35,806 nucleotides of DNA, taken from assembly GCA_025360065.1 (NCBI GenBank), contig JANYCX010000152.1:1-35806 (forward strand), read 5' to 3'. Shown piece by piece: positions 1 to 8,061 of the stretch; position 1 is the first letter of the stretch; each line of letters begins with the position of its first letter. The position numbers and the translations under genes are program-made. The DNA is from Acetobacteraceae bacterium. Lineage in GTDB: Bacteria > Pseudomonadota > Alphaproteobacteria > Acetobacterales > Acetobacteraceae. The notes under the pieces are model-generated. The model was not told where the DNA came from, did not search any database, and worked only from the letters and a program-made list of their open reading frames with translations.

Positions 1-212
1 CATAGCGGATCGTCATGATCTTGTATCCTGAAGGCAAACCGTGGTGGGCGTTATGCGTCGATGCAGTTCGTCGCGCGGTTTTGGTGCACTGCAACATATG
101 CTCAACTCGCCTGTGGATAAACTGCCAGATTCCCCCTCCAGACATGCGAAAAACGCATGAATACGTGCGTAGTCATGCAATAATATAGACCCTGCCGTGA
201 GGATAACCCCCG
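1..212. other. Leader region of pepP; no gene seen
   Basis: No coding region is supported here. A perfect inverted repeat, CATGCG at 143-148 and CGCATG at 154-159 with an A5 loop, lies about 55 bases before the aminopeptidase start. An AT-rich run near 179-187 could serve as a -10 region, but I see no convincing -35. The CAT at 1-3 could be the start codon of a minus-strand gene lying outside the window, but it has no clear ribosome binding site, so this is only a possibility. Confidence 0.4.
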
Positions 213-1976
213 ATGTCAAACGCACCCTTGACCCAATTGCGTGAAGAACTCCGTCGCCAGGCGCTTGATGGATTGCTGGTGCCGCGCGCGGATGAGCATC
301 TTGGCGAATATGTTCCCGCCAATGCCGAACGTCTGGCGTGGCTCACCGGCTTCACCGGCAGCGCCGGGCTTGCTGTGGTGCTTGCGGACTGCGCGGCCGC
401 TTTCACCGATGGCCGTTACGTGTTGCAACTTGCGGCCCAAACCGATGGCGCGCTTTGGGAACGCCGGCATCTGATCGATGAACCGCCGCCGGCCTGGATC
501 GTTGCCCACACCAAACCGGGCGCCCGAATTGGCTACGACGCGCTGCATTTCCCCGAGGATGCGGTGAAGCGCTACGTCGATGCGGGCCTTGCCATGATCG
601 CGGTTGAGCGCAACCCGATCGACGCCATCTGGGCCGATCGCCCCGCCCCGCCAATGGCCCCGGCCTTGCCGCATCCGCTGGACTATGCCGGCAAATCGGC
701 GACCGAAAAGCGCGATGAAATTGCCGCCATCCTGCGCGACGCGAAACAAGATGCGGCGGTGATAACCGACCCTGCCTCGATCGCCTGGCTGCTCAATATC
801 CGTGGCGACGATGTCCCGTTCACGCCTTTCGCATTGGGCTTTGCGCTGGTTCATGCCGATGGCGGCACCGAATTGTTCATGGCGCCGACCAAAATCCCCG
901 AAGCGACGCGGGCCTGGCTCGGCAATAATGTTTCGGTGCAAGATCGCAGTGCGTTGCCGGCCGCGCTCGCCCGGTTGCGCGGCAAGACAGTCCGGGTGGA
1001 TAGCGCCGGCTCCCCCGCATGGTTCGCCCAGCAACTGCGCAGCGTCGGCGCCGAGGTGGTTAGCGGGACAGATCCCTGCATCCAACCGAAAGCCCGCAAA
1101 AACCTGGTGGAACGGCAGGGGTTCCGCAATGCCCATGCCCGCGATGCGGTAGCAGTCTGCCGGTTCCTGCACTGGCTCGAAGCTGCCGGTGGACGGGAAA
1201 CCGAGATGTCGGCGGCGGCGCAATTATTTTCTTTTCGGTCCGAGGTCGATCTGTTCCGAGGCGAAAGCTTCCCGGCGATTTCGGGCGCTGGCGAAAACGG
1301 CGCGATCATCCATTATCGTGTCAGCGCCGAAACCAACAGGACGCTGAACCGCAACGAACCCTATCTGATCGATAGCGGTGCGCAATATTCGGATGGCACA
1401 ACAGATATCACCCGCACCATCTGGACCGGCCCCGCGGCACCCCCCGCCGCCCTCTGCGATCATGTGACGCGGGTGCTGAAGGGGCATATCGCTATCGCAA
1501 CTTTGGTCTTTCCTGTCGGGGTCTGCGGCGGCCATATCGACGCCTTCGCCCGCGCCGCGTTATGGCAGGTTGGCCTCGACTACGATCACGGTACCGGCCA
1601 CGGCGTTGGTAGCTATTTGTCGGTCCATGAAGGCCCGGTCAGCATTTCCCGTGCCGCCAAGCCGGTACCCATTGCCGCCGGAATGGTGCTGTCGAATGAG
1701 CCGGGATATTACCTCCCCGGACATTACGGAATCCGCCTGGAAAACCTTCTTCTGGTTGAAGAACGAAACTTCCCCGGTGCGCTCAAGCCGTTCCTCGGCT
1801 TCGAAACCTTGACCTGGGCACCGTTTGACATGCGCTTGATTGATCGCGCTTTGCTAACGGCGGCGGAAATCGCGTGGATTGACGCCTATCACGCCAAAGT
1901 GGCAGCCATTGTTGCGCCGCACCTAACAGGCGCGGCGCAACAATGGCTTACCGACGCCTGTGCGCCAATCCGGTAG
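213..1976 (+). CDS. pepP: Xaa-Pro aminopeptidase (M24B)
   Basis: Cytosolic metallopeptidase that removes the N-terminal residue from peptides with proline in second position. At 587 residues it has the long three-domain form (two creatinase-like N-terminal domains, then the pita-bread catalytic domain), as in eukaryotic APP1 and many alphaproteobacterial proteins, rather than the roughly 440-residue E. coli form. All five expected metal ligands are visible: D387 (in IDSGAQY), D398 (in DGTTD), H463 (in GTGHGVG), E496 (in NEPGYY) and E510 (in RLEN), with spacing matching APP1. The ATG at 213 follows a GAGGA element about 10 bases upstream. It stands alone and is closed by the terminator at 1982-2024. 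The family assignment is firm; the symbol pepP is used in its broad sense. Confidence 0.95.
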   Translation: MSNAPLTQLREELRRQALDGLLVPRADEHLGEYVPANAERLAWLTGFTGSAGLAVVLADCAAAFTDGRYVLQLAAQTDGALWERRHLIDEPPPAWIVAHTKPGARIGYDALHFPEDAVKRYVDAGLAMIAVERNPIDAIWADRPAPPMAPALPHPLDYAGKSATEKRDEIAAILRDAKQDAAVITDPASIAWLLNIRGDDVPFTPFALGFALVHADGGTELFMAPTKIPEATRAWLGNNVSVQDRSALPAALARLRGKTVRVDSAGSPAWFAQQLRSVGAEVVSGTDPCIQPKARKNLVERQGFRNAHARDAVAVCRFLHWLEAAGGRETEMSAAAQLFSFRSEVDLFRGESFPAISGAGENGAIIHYRVSAETNRTLNRNEPYLIDSGAQYSDGTTDITRTIWTGPAAPPAALCDHVTRVLKGHIAIATLVFPVGVCGGHIDAFARAALWQVGLDYDHGTGHGVGSYLSVHEGPVSISRAAKPVPIAAGMVLSNEPGYYLPGHYGIRLENLLLVEERNFPGALKPFLGFETLTWAPFDMRLIDRALLTAAEIAWIDAYHAKVAAIVAPHLTGAAQQWLTDACAPIR

Positions 1977-1981
1977 GGAAC

Positions 1982-2024
1982 CAATCAAAAGGGTGCATCC
2001 GGGCGATAGGATGCACCCTGATTG
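1982..2024. terminator. Bidirectional hairpin terminator
   Basis: A perfect 10-bp stem (GGGTGCATCC at 1991-2000, GGATGCACCC at 2009-2018, 8-base loop) is extended by CAATCA at 1982-1987 pairing with TGATTG at 2019-2024, with three unpaired A residues between. It sits exactly between the convergent pepP and the minus-strand gene ending at 2029, so it can stop transcription from both sides. Confidence 0.8.
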
Positions 2025-2028
2025 TTTG

Positions 2029-2664
2029 CTACATCGACGTGCCGATACGTGGATCGCTTGGTCCCAACCCAAGATAGCCATCCACCTTGGTCACGACCTC
2101 GGGGGTCAGGGTTTTGTTTGAACTGGCGGCCAACTGGGTGCGCGCCGCAGAAATCGCCGCGGTTTGCGCGGCAATCGCCACCGGGGTATTGGTCGGCATT
2201 GCCAGTGCAGTGACCATCGCTTTGTCATAGGTCGCGATGTTCCCGACGCGAGAGTTTGATGCCGCATGGTTCAGGGCATTGGGCGAGGCGTGGGCGGCAT
2301 TTAGTGCACCAAGCGCACTCGACATTTGGCCCGACGACGCCGTGCCCTTTTCGCCAGCGTGCCCGTTCGCAGTACCAGCGCCCACTGACGTGCCACCGGA
2401 TTTGCCGCCATTGCCGTTGCCGCGCGATGCCTGTTCGGCGCTGTTTGCGGCACCACTGCTGTTACCCGCATTGCTGTTGCCGGCGTTGCCATTATTGCCG
2501 CCCGCGTTCCCGCCTCCGCCACCATTGTTGCCACCACCATTTCCGCCGGAAGCGGCATGCGCGACCGCCCATGTTGATAGCGCAGGACCGCTGAAGATTG
2601 GGGCGGCAGCCAGCAGGCTGGCAAGAATAATAGAATTACGTGCCAAATTGATTCGTGTGGTCAT
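2029..2664 (-). CDS. Gly/Asn-rich exported protein of unknown function
   Basis: No function recognised. The 211-residue product starts with a likely signal peptide: a basic start, then a hydrophobic stretch around residues 12-35 ending near AVAHAA. It is followed by a low-complexity Gly/Asn/Ser/Ala tract at about 38-100. The C-terminal half is ordinary sequence and includes LNAAHASPNALNHAASNSRV and an Ala-rich helical region. That block resembles uncharacterised exported proteins of alphaproteobacteria as I remember them, but this is recollection, not a search. The ATG has AGGAG about ten bases upstream. The flexible tract suggests a secreted or surface-exposed product. It runs in the same direction as the two small exported proteins that follow it in coordinate order. 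Confidence 0.75.
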   Translation of the reverse strand: MTTRINLARNSIILASLLAAAPIFSGPALSTWAVAHAASGGNGGGNNGGGGGNAGGNNGNAGNSNAGNSSGAANSAEQASRGNGNGGKSGGTSVGAGTANGHAGEKGTASSGQMSSALGALNAAHASPNALNHAASNSRVGNIATYDKAMVTALAMPTNTPVAIAAQTAAISAARTQLAASSNKTLTPEVVTKVDGYLGLGPSDPRIGTSM

Positions 2665-2727
2665 AGCCGGAAACTCCTGAAAATTGGATGAAACTGCGTG
2701 CGGGAAGGGGCATGTTGGTCATGCCGG

Positions 2728-3003
2728 TTAACGCAGCGGGATTATCAAGTTAATCGATGGGCCTGGCAGGGTGTAAACAGGATACGGTGCCATAACGACC
2801 ACTGGTGGCCGCTGCACATAGATCGGTGGTGGCACGACATAAACTGGACTGGGAGCCATGTAGACCTGCGGTGCGAAGACATATCCGCCACATGCTTCGT
2901 GTTTCCGCCAACCGCGTCCGCAGGGCGGATCGGCGGCAGCGTTTTGCGCCAATATACCGCATCCAAGTGCAGCCAAACCTACAACTGCGAGTGAATAGCG
3001 CAT
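2728..3003 (-). CDS. Small Pro/Tyr/Val-rich exported protein
   Basis: A 91-residue product with an N-terminal signal sequence: MRYSL, a hydrophobic core, then cleavage likely after QNAAA near residue 25. The mature part has three cysteines and then a tract of repeated PVY/PPP/PVV units (about residues 45-82), which suggests an extended, surface-associated polypeptide. The start codon at 3003 has GGAGG about ten bases upstream. On the same strand a TATAAA box (plus-strand 3040-3045) lies just upstream of the start, with a perfect 10-bp palindrome GCTTGCAAGC at 3051-3060 beyond it. No known family recognised. Confidence 0.7.
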   Translation of the reverse strand: MRYSLAVVGLAALGCGILAQNAAADPPCGRGWRKHEACGGYVFAPQVYMAPSPVYVVPPPIYVQRPPVVVMAPYPVYTLPGPSINLIIPLR

Positions 3004-3259
3004 GGCAACAAGCCTCCTCCGATATTCGGGCCAAGATTGTTTATATCCAGGCTTGCAAGCATAGAGCCTTGCAATTTGGGTGAATTTAAGGCGAGTTACA
3101 TAAAATGTTGTAATATTTTATCACAACGAACACTTTAGTACCTGCAGAATATTTTGAACTTTATCCCTTAAGCACATCAAAAGAACAGGGATTTACAGCG
3201 GATGATTGTTGCAGAAAAGCCATCATTCGGCAGACCAAATCACCCGCCATAAATTGCCG
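3004..3259. other. AT-rich non-coding spacer with palindrome
   Basis: 256 bases between two minus-strand genes, clearly richer in A+T than the rest of the window. I find no plausible ORF. It holds the GCTTGCAAGC palindrome (3051-3060) and a TATAAA-like box (plus-strand 3040-3045), both placed to act on the gene starting at 3003. No convincing -35 accompanies them and no clear terminator hairpin was seen. Confidence 0.4.
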
Positions 3260-3694
3260 CTACATAGTAATGTATTCGTCCCATCCCTCTATTGAATAGA
3301 CTTCATATGCTAAATACCAATAACAATAATAATCAAATCCATCGTAAAAGCAATACCCGTAATAAACATCATAATTTTGCGCGAGTTGTATGTCACCAAA
3401 TGCAGCAAGGTGTATATTATTAGTTCCGATACCCGCCATTTTTTTCTTGGACATAATTTTTTTTACTTGAAGGTTGCCGGCAGTCATATTAAGAACTTTT
3501 CCACCGCTTACTTCCACGATGGCGGTTTCCTTCCCGGCTTTGCCAACCGCATGCTTGCCATTCTTCTTCAGGTTTTGTCCCAGCAACTCGCTGCCATTTT
3601 TATGGTAATGCTTGTCCTTGGCGACTGACACCCGGGATACTGCCAGCGCACTTGCAGATGCAAAAAGACCGATAACAATCCGACGATTAAGCAG
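3260..3694 (-). CDS. Small exported Tyr-rich protein, probable CTG start
   Basis: The conventional start would be the GTG at 3629-3631, giving 123 residues with no export signal. The frame stays open upstream. A CTG at 3692-3694, preceded by AGGA at 3703-3706 with eight bases between, would add 21 residues. These read as a textbook signal peptide: RR near the start, a hydrophobic core IVIGLFASASALA, and cleavage after ALA. That gives 144 residues. The mature part is Lys/Gly-rich, with VSGGKVLNM and a SKKKMAG stretch, followed by a very Tyr/Asp-rich C-terminus (about 12 Tyr in the last 40 residues) with two cysteines. No function recognised. The gene is AT-rich compared with its neighbours, which hints at acquisition. 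A competing frame upstream also has a hydrophobic stretch but does not join in frame. Confidence 0.6.
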   Translation of the reverse strand: MLNRRIVIGLFASASALAVSRVSVAKDKHYHKNGSELLGQNLKKNGKHAVGKAGKETAIVEVSGGKVLNMTAGNLQVKKIMSKKKMAGIGTNNIHLAAFGDIQLAQNYDVYYGYCFYDGFDYYCYWYLAYEVYSIEGWDEYITM

Positions 3695-3868
3695 ATGATA
3701 TTTCCTAGCTTATAACAGCGCGACCGTCGTGAACTCGGTTCCATATCGATGGGTTGCATCACAATGGGGCAAGTCCGATTTTAGTGCTCCCGTCGCGGTC
3801 AGTCTGCGATCTTACCCGGTGCCCGGCGCTGGATGACAGGGGCGGAAACTACTCAGGTTTTCGCTAAT

Positions 3869-4630
3869 TCAGGGAACCATATGGCCAAGCGCGCTTACCA
3901 TCGGCCCGCTTGATATCCGCAGCATACCACCCAGCGGATTATCCATTTCGAGGATCAGAAAAATCGACCCGCCGATCGCCAACGAACACACCAGAAACGC
4001 CACGACCACAGTGCCGTTGCGCGGGGCATTAAGGCCAAAGCTTGCAAAGATCAGCGATATCCAAGTGACCAGAATAACAATCACCACGGGCTGCACGCTG
4101 GGGCCGTTCTGCTCGATCAGCAGCCAGCGCTGTCGCAGCAGGCCGACGTTGATTTGCAACGCCTGGTCCTGCAGCCAACGCTGTCCGGCATCGATCGGGA
4201 CAAGCGCCCGGATTTCCTCGCGCACATGTTCCAGCATCACCCCGGTCTGCGCATTTTCGACCTGGGCGGGTCGGGCGTCCGATGTCGGCCAGTTATCTTC
4301 CAGCAACATGGCGGTATATTTGCGCAGCAACCCCCGTGGCGCGGCAGCATCGTTGCCATAGTCCCGCAGGGTTTCGTTCAGCAGGATAAGTTCGGCGGCA
4401 TAGCTGCGAATATCGTGCTGGGTGCGGTCATAAGTCGTCTTCGCGGTGGCAATCAACAGGCCCAGCACCAGTGACGCCATGACCGAAAGCATGCTGGTCC
4501 CCAGCCGGACAACGTCCTGGGTTTCCTTGGTCAGATGCGTTTGTGGTACAATGCGATGGAGCACCAGCCCGATGCCCGCTCCGGCAAAGACAAAAAAGGC
4601 GACCGCCAGACTAATCGCGAAGGTGTTCAC
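3869..4630 (-). CDS. DUF4239 / bestrophin-like membrane protein
   Basis: A 253-residue membrane protein with two N-terminal hydrophobic helices (about 5-27 and 45-62), a charged central helical region with RTQHDIRSYAAE and LLNETLRDYG, and two C-terminal helices (about 180-200 and 210-230). This 2+2 arrangement and the central motif match the DUF4239 family, often called bestrophin-like. Its biochemical role is not established. The start appears to be GTG at 4630, with no strong ribosome binding site. It lies 39 bases downstream of the DUF6134-like gene on the same strand, so the two are probably cotranscribed. Confidence 0.8.
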   Translation of the reverse strand: MNTFAISLAVAFFVFAGAGIGLVLHRIVPQTHLTKETQDVVRLGTSMLSVMASLVLGLLIATAKTTYDRTQHDIRSYAAELILLNETLRDYGNDAAAPRGLLRKYTAMLLEDNWPTSDARPAQVENAQTGVMLEHVREEIRALVPIDAGQRWLQDQALQINVGLLRQRWLLIEQNGPSVQPVVIVILVTWISLIFASFGLNAPRNGTVVVAFLVCSLAIGGSIFLILEMDNPLGGMLRISSGPMVSALGHMVP

Positions 4631-4669
4631 CGGCCAAACATCCGCACGGGCCTAAATCTGGCGAAACCG

Positions 4670-5311
4670 CTAGATTTGTTCATAGCTAATCACCGACCCA
4701 TCGCGCCCGATCGCGGTCAAGCCAACCCACACACCGGCGGAATCATACCAAATTTCGAGATTTTCTTTGCCCTGCAGCACGAAATGGTCCGCCAGCATTT
4801 GGCGACCACGCACGCTCACCTGCGCCGTGCCTTTTGGTGTAACTTTGAAATCCAGCAATGCGCCGTCCTGGATATTGACCATCGGGGCGGCAAGTTCGGC
4901 GCGGTTCCAGTGGCTGGCGGCAATCGACCCGACCGGTGCGACATAAGCCGCCCCGGCGGAGCCTTCCACCGAAAGCCGATCATTCTGGCGCTGTGCATTA
5001 ACGAAATCCTTGGTGCCATCGTCATTGGTGGTACCAGACACCGCCTGCAACACCCCGTTGCGCCAGCGCTCAGTGGCGCGCAAACCATAACGATACAGAG
5101 TGATTGGCCCCAGCCCGACGCGAATATCGACAGCGATATCAACTTGTAACTGCGCTGCATCGCCGGTAAAGCTCACGCTGTGACGGCCGATATCGTCGCC
5201 CTTGCGCATCACCCGAAATACCAGAGTTTGCATCGGCGCCGCCCAAACAGGCAAACCGGTGCCGACAACCCCCAGCCCCGCCAGCATTGCGCGTCGCCCG
5301 ATCAACCCCAT
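4670..5311 (-). CDS. Exported DUF6134-like protein
   Basis: A 213-residue product whose N-terminus carries an RR motif and a hydrophobic stretch (MLAGLGVVGTGLPVWA), read as a signal peptide with cleavage near residue 25. The body is beta-rich, with features such as MRKGDDIGRHSVSF and TLYRYGLRATERWRNGVLQA, which I associate with DUF6134. That family is described as periplasmic and of unknown function; the assignment is from memory. A longer reading back to 5497 would run across the divergent methyltransferase start and adds low-quality sequence, so the ATG at 5309-5311 is preferred. It shares a 71-base divergent promoter region with the gene at 5383. Confidence 0.75.
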   Translation of the reverse strand: MGLIGRRAMLAGLGVVGTGLPVWAAPMQTLVFRVMRKGDDIGRHSVSFTGDAAQLQVDIAVDIRVGLGPITLYRYGLRATERWRNGVLQAVSGTTNDDGTKDFVNAQRQNDRLSVEGSAGAAYVAPVGSIAASHWNRAELAAPMVNIQDGALLDFKVTPKGTAQVSVRGRQMLADHFVLQGKENLEIWYDSAGVWVGLTAIGRDGSVISYEQI

Positions 5312-5382
5312 TTCGCCCACTCCGCATCTGCGATCCAGCCCAGTGCGTAGAACACCGCATCCTACCCATACAAGGCGCCGCC

Positions 5383-6405
5383 ATGAATTTCCGTCGTCTC
5401 GCGTTCGCCGCCGCCGACCACTTGCCACTGCCTGATATAGTGCTGCGCGCCGCGATCGCAACACTCTGTGCCCGGACTGCCCGTGAACTCGCGGCAAGCC
5501 CGTCCACCGCGACGGCTGCTTTCGTCACTAGCATGGGCCAGCGCCCGATTGCGCTCCATGCTGGCGCGGCCAACGCCCAACACTATGAATTGCCCCCCGA
5601 ATTCTTTGCGCTCTGCCTCGGGCCGCATCGCAAATATTCAAGCTGCCTCTATGCCCCCGGCGACAGCTTGGCGGATGCCGAAGCGCGCGGTCTGGCCGAA
5701 ACCTGCACCCATGCCGATCTGCATGACGGGCAGGACATTCTGGAACTCGGTTGCGGCTGGGGCTCGCTCAGCCTGTGGATGGCGGCCCACTACCCCGCCG
5801 CTCGCATCACCGCAGTTTCCAACTCCCAGCCGCAACGCCTGTTCATCGAAGCCGAAGCCGCCAAAAATGGCCTCGGAAATATACGCGTGATCACCGCCGA
5901 TATGAATGTGTTTGACCCTGGCTTGCAGTTCGACCGGGTGGTGTCGGTGGAAATGTTCGAACACATGTCCAACTGGAATGACCTGCTTAGCCGGGTGCGC
6001 GGTTGGATTAAACCGGGCGGGCGGCTATTCCTGCATGTCTTCAGCCACCGCACCACGCCCTATAGCTTCGAAACCGATGACCCGTCCGACTGGATCGCCC
6101 AGCATTTCTTCACCGGCGGCATCATGCCCAGCCATGATTTGGTGCGCCAATTTGGCAGCTTGTTTTCAGTCGAAGCCGACTGGCGCTGGAACGGCACCCA
6201 CTACGCCCACACCGCGCGCGACTGGCTGGCGAATTTCGACAGCAATCGCGCGGCAATCGATGTCGTCCTGCGCCAGGTTTACGGCGCGGCGGCACCGATG
6301 TGGGCACGGCGCTGGCGCATATTCTTCCTGGCAACCGAGGGGTTGTTCGGATACCGTGATGGTCACGAATGGGCGGTGAGCCATTTTCGGCTGGCGCCCG
6401 TTTAG
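5383..6405 (+). CDS. Cyclopropane-fatty-acid-synthase-like SAM methyltransferase
   Basis: A 340-residue member of the CFA synthase family, which transfers a methylene or methyl group from S-adenosylmethionine to unsaturated acyl chains. The SAM-binding motif I is clear (ILELGCGWGSLS, about residues 124-135), followed by ITAVSNS and the VSVEMFEHM block typical of this family. The C-terminus carries the FFTGGIMPS segment. Some relatives act on substrates other than phospholipids, so the substrate is not certain. The ATG at 5383 is chosen over upstream starts because the preceding 32 codons overlap the divergent neighbour's start region. The stop codon TAG is the first three bases of the repeated palindromic element at 6403-6443. 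Confidence 0.85.
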   Translation: MNFRRLAFAAADHLPLPDIVLRAAIATLCARTARELAASPSTATAAFVTSMGQRPIALHAGAANAQHYELPPEFFALCLGPHRKYSSCLYAPGDSLADAEARGLAETCTHADLHDGQDILELGCGWGSLSLWMAAHYPAARITAVSNSQPQRLFIEAEAAKNGLGNIRVITADMNVFDPGLQFDRVVSVEMFEHMSNWNDLLSRVRGWIKPGGRLFLHVFSHRTTPYSFETDDPSDWIAQHFFTGGIMPSHDLVRQFGSLFSVEADWRWNGTHYAHTARDWLANFDSNRAAIDVVLRQVYGAAAPMWARRWRIFFLATEGLFGYRDGHEWAVSHFRLAPV

Positions 6406-6443
6406 AGCATCATCCGATTGGCCTGCCTTTTCCGGCCATCGGA
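6403..6443. terminator. Palindromic repeat element, copy 1
   Basis: Begins TAGAGCATCATCCGAT, supplying the stop codon of the upstream gene. It folds as CCGATtGGCC (6414-6423) with GGCCATCGG (6434-6442), nine pairs and one bulged T, around a 10-base loop. It fills the gap between two convergent genes. The first 16 bases are identical to copy 2 at 30683, while the stem sequence differs but still pairs. Confidence 0.65.
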
Positions 6444-7235
6444 TCACCGCCCCTCGAAGTTGGGCTTGCGCTTTTCGACAAAAGCCCGCACGCCTTCGCG
6501 CCCGTCGGCCGTCGCCACCATTGCAACGATCGTGCGGGTTTCGAGTTCCATCTGGCTTTCAAGGCTTTCGGTCGCCGCTTGATTGAGCATGCGTTTGATG
6601 CCGCCATGGGCCTCGGTCGGACCATCGGCGAGCTGGCGCGCCAGGGCAGCCGTTTCGGCGATCAAATTGGCGCCCGGTACGACGCGATTAACCAACCCCC
6701 AGTTCAGCGCCTCGGCGGCCGTCAGGGTGCGGTTGGTCATGTACATTTCCATCGCCCGCCGCCGGCCGATCAGATGCGACAAGAAAAAGGTGGAACTGCC
6801 ATCGGGGGTGAGACCGATGCGGGTATAGGCGCTGGTGAAGCGGGCGTGCTCGGCGGCAATCGCGAGGTCGCAGAACGCCATGATCGAAAGGCCGGCCCCG
6901 GCCGCGACCCCATTGACGGCGGCGATCACCGGCGCGCGCATCCAGGTGAAGCGCGAAATCGCCATGTGCAAATTGGTTGTCATGTCCTGGACCAGCCGTT
7001 GCACCTTGTCCCCGGCGCCGACAAATCCCGCCACATCGCCGCCGGCGCAGAACGCCTTTTCGCCCGCGCCAGTCAGCACCACGCAGCGCACCGCCGGGTC
7101 GGTCGCGCAAATATTGGCGACGTCGAGCAGTTCGATCGACATTTGCAGATCTAATGCGTTGAAGCTCGCCGGGCGGGTCAGGGTGATGGTGGCGACACCG
7201 TCGCGAATTTCGAACGTGAGGGCTTTGTGGTCCAT
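6444..7235 (-). CDS. PaaG-like enoyl-CoA hydratase/isomerase
   Basis: A 263-residue crotonase-fold enzyme acting on acyl-CoA thioesters. The two oxyanion-hole segments are visible: KAFCAGGDV and NGVAAGAGLSIMAFCDLA. The first catalytic Glu of true enoyl-CoA hydratases is replaced (SAYTRIGL in place of the usual PEILLG). The following TPDGSSTFF resembles the PDGG catalytic-Asp motif of PaaG-type isomerases, so isomerisation is at least as likely as hydration. AGGA lies nine bases before the ATG. It is the second gene after the 2-hydroxychromene isomerase-like gene, with a 6-base gap, which suggests one operon for aromatic or fatty acid degradation. The exact substrate cannot be read from sequence. 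Confidence 0.88.
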   Translation of the reverse strand: MDHKALTFEIRDGVATITLTRPASFNALDLQMSIELLDVANICATDPAVRCVVLTGAGEKAFCAGGDVAGFVGAGDKVQRLVQDMTTNLHMAISRFTWMRAPVIAAVNGVAAGAGLSIMAFCDLAIAAEHARFTSAYTRIGLTPDGSSTFFLSHLIGRRRAMEMYMTNRTLTAAEALNWGLVNRVVPGANLIAETAALARQLADGPTEAHGGIKRMLNQAATESLESQMELETRTIVAMVATADGREGVRAFVEKRKPNFEGR

Positions 7236-7241
7236 TTTGCG

Positions 7242-7850
7242 CTATCCTTTTGCCGCGATGATGGCCTGCTCGACGTCCGCCAGCCGGTCTTTGCCGAAAT
7301 AAATCTCGCCATTGATATAGAAAGTCGGGCTGCCAAAGGTGCCGCGATCCACCGAGGCCTCAGTGTTTTCCGCCAACCGGTCCTTCACTGCCTGGTTCTG
7401 GGTGCGCGCCAGGATCGCGGCACCATCAAAGCCGGCTGCGTCCAACGCCGCCTTGGTTACCGTGGGATCGTCAAGTTTCCGTGGCGTTTTCCACATGAGA
7501 TCGAATACTGCATCGACATAGCGATCCATTATGCCGTCCATCTCGGCCGCCACTGCGCCGCGCATGATGGTGATGGTGTTAACCGGGAAATGCGGGTTGC
7601 GGGTAAAGGCGATATTGTGCCGGGCAATGAACCGCTTCATTTCCAGAGATTGATATTCGTTCTTGTTGCTTATCCCCTGGAATTGCACCATCGGAGACGC
7701 ATTATTCGTCGCCTTAAACACCCCGCCAAGTAGCACCGGGATATAGCTGAAAATCACACCGGTTCGCGCCGTAATCTCCGGGATCACCCTATGCGCCAGA
7801 TAGGCGTTTGGGCTTCCGAAATCAAAATGAAACTCCGCGCAGACAGCCAT
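7242..7850 (-). CDS. 2-hydroxychromene-2-carboxylate isomerase-like (DsbA fold)
   Basis: A 202-residue member of the NahD/kappa-class GST family in the DsbA-like thioredoxin superfamily. The N-terminus FHFDFGSPNAYLAHR contains the conserved Ser that replaces the redox cysteine. The central helical region (MERFIARH-like, FNPHFPVNT-like blocks) and the C-terminal GTFGSPTFYINGEIYFGKDRL are typical. The family includes glutathione-dependent isomerases of naphthalene catabolism, and many homologues have unknown substrates. The start at 7850 is set by a strong AAGGAG (plus-strand 7857-7862) six bases upstream; a longer reading to 8072 would overlap the divergent hydrolase and has no such signal. 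It leads the two-gene operon with the enoyl-CoA hydratase/isomerase. Confidence 0.85.
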   Translation of the reverse strand: MAVCAEFHFDFGSPNAYLAHRVIPEITARTGVIFSYIPVLLGGVFKATNNASPMVQFQGISNKNEYQSLEMKRFIARHNIAFTRNPHFPVNTITIMRGAVAAEMDGIMDRYVDAVFDLMWKTPRKLDDPTVTKAALDAAGFDGAAILARTQNQAVKDRLAENTEASVDRGTFGSPTFYINGEIYFGKDRLADVEQAIIAAKG

Positions 7851-8061
7851 CGCTTTCTCCTTCATCATCGACTTCGCCAGCTTTCCGACCACGTCCGCAG
7901 GTTGGCCCGACGGCTGCAACGCTAGCACATCCGGCGCGGAGGAAATACGTTTCCACCACCCGCCAATCAGTATTCGTATCGAACGCGACGATTCGGGCGG
8001 CCTGTAGCCAAAAGCGCCCGGCTTGGGCATCCTGGCATCATAAAATGCAGGAGTTCGGGAC

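Noticed and set aside
216..1223. Long minus-strand open frame opposite pepP
   Set aside because: It is an antisense shadow of a GC-rich gene, with no recognisable domain; the plus-strand protein has all five metal ligands.
3568..3762. Alternative minus-strand frame with a hydrophobic stretch overlapping the Tyr-rich protein start
   Set aside because: It is out of frame with the supported gene, has no good binding site, and its C-terminal part is shadow sequence; the in-frame CTG reading gives a better signal peptide.
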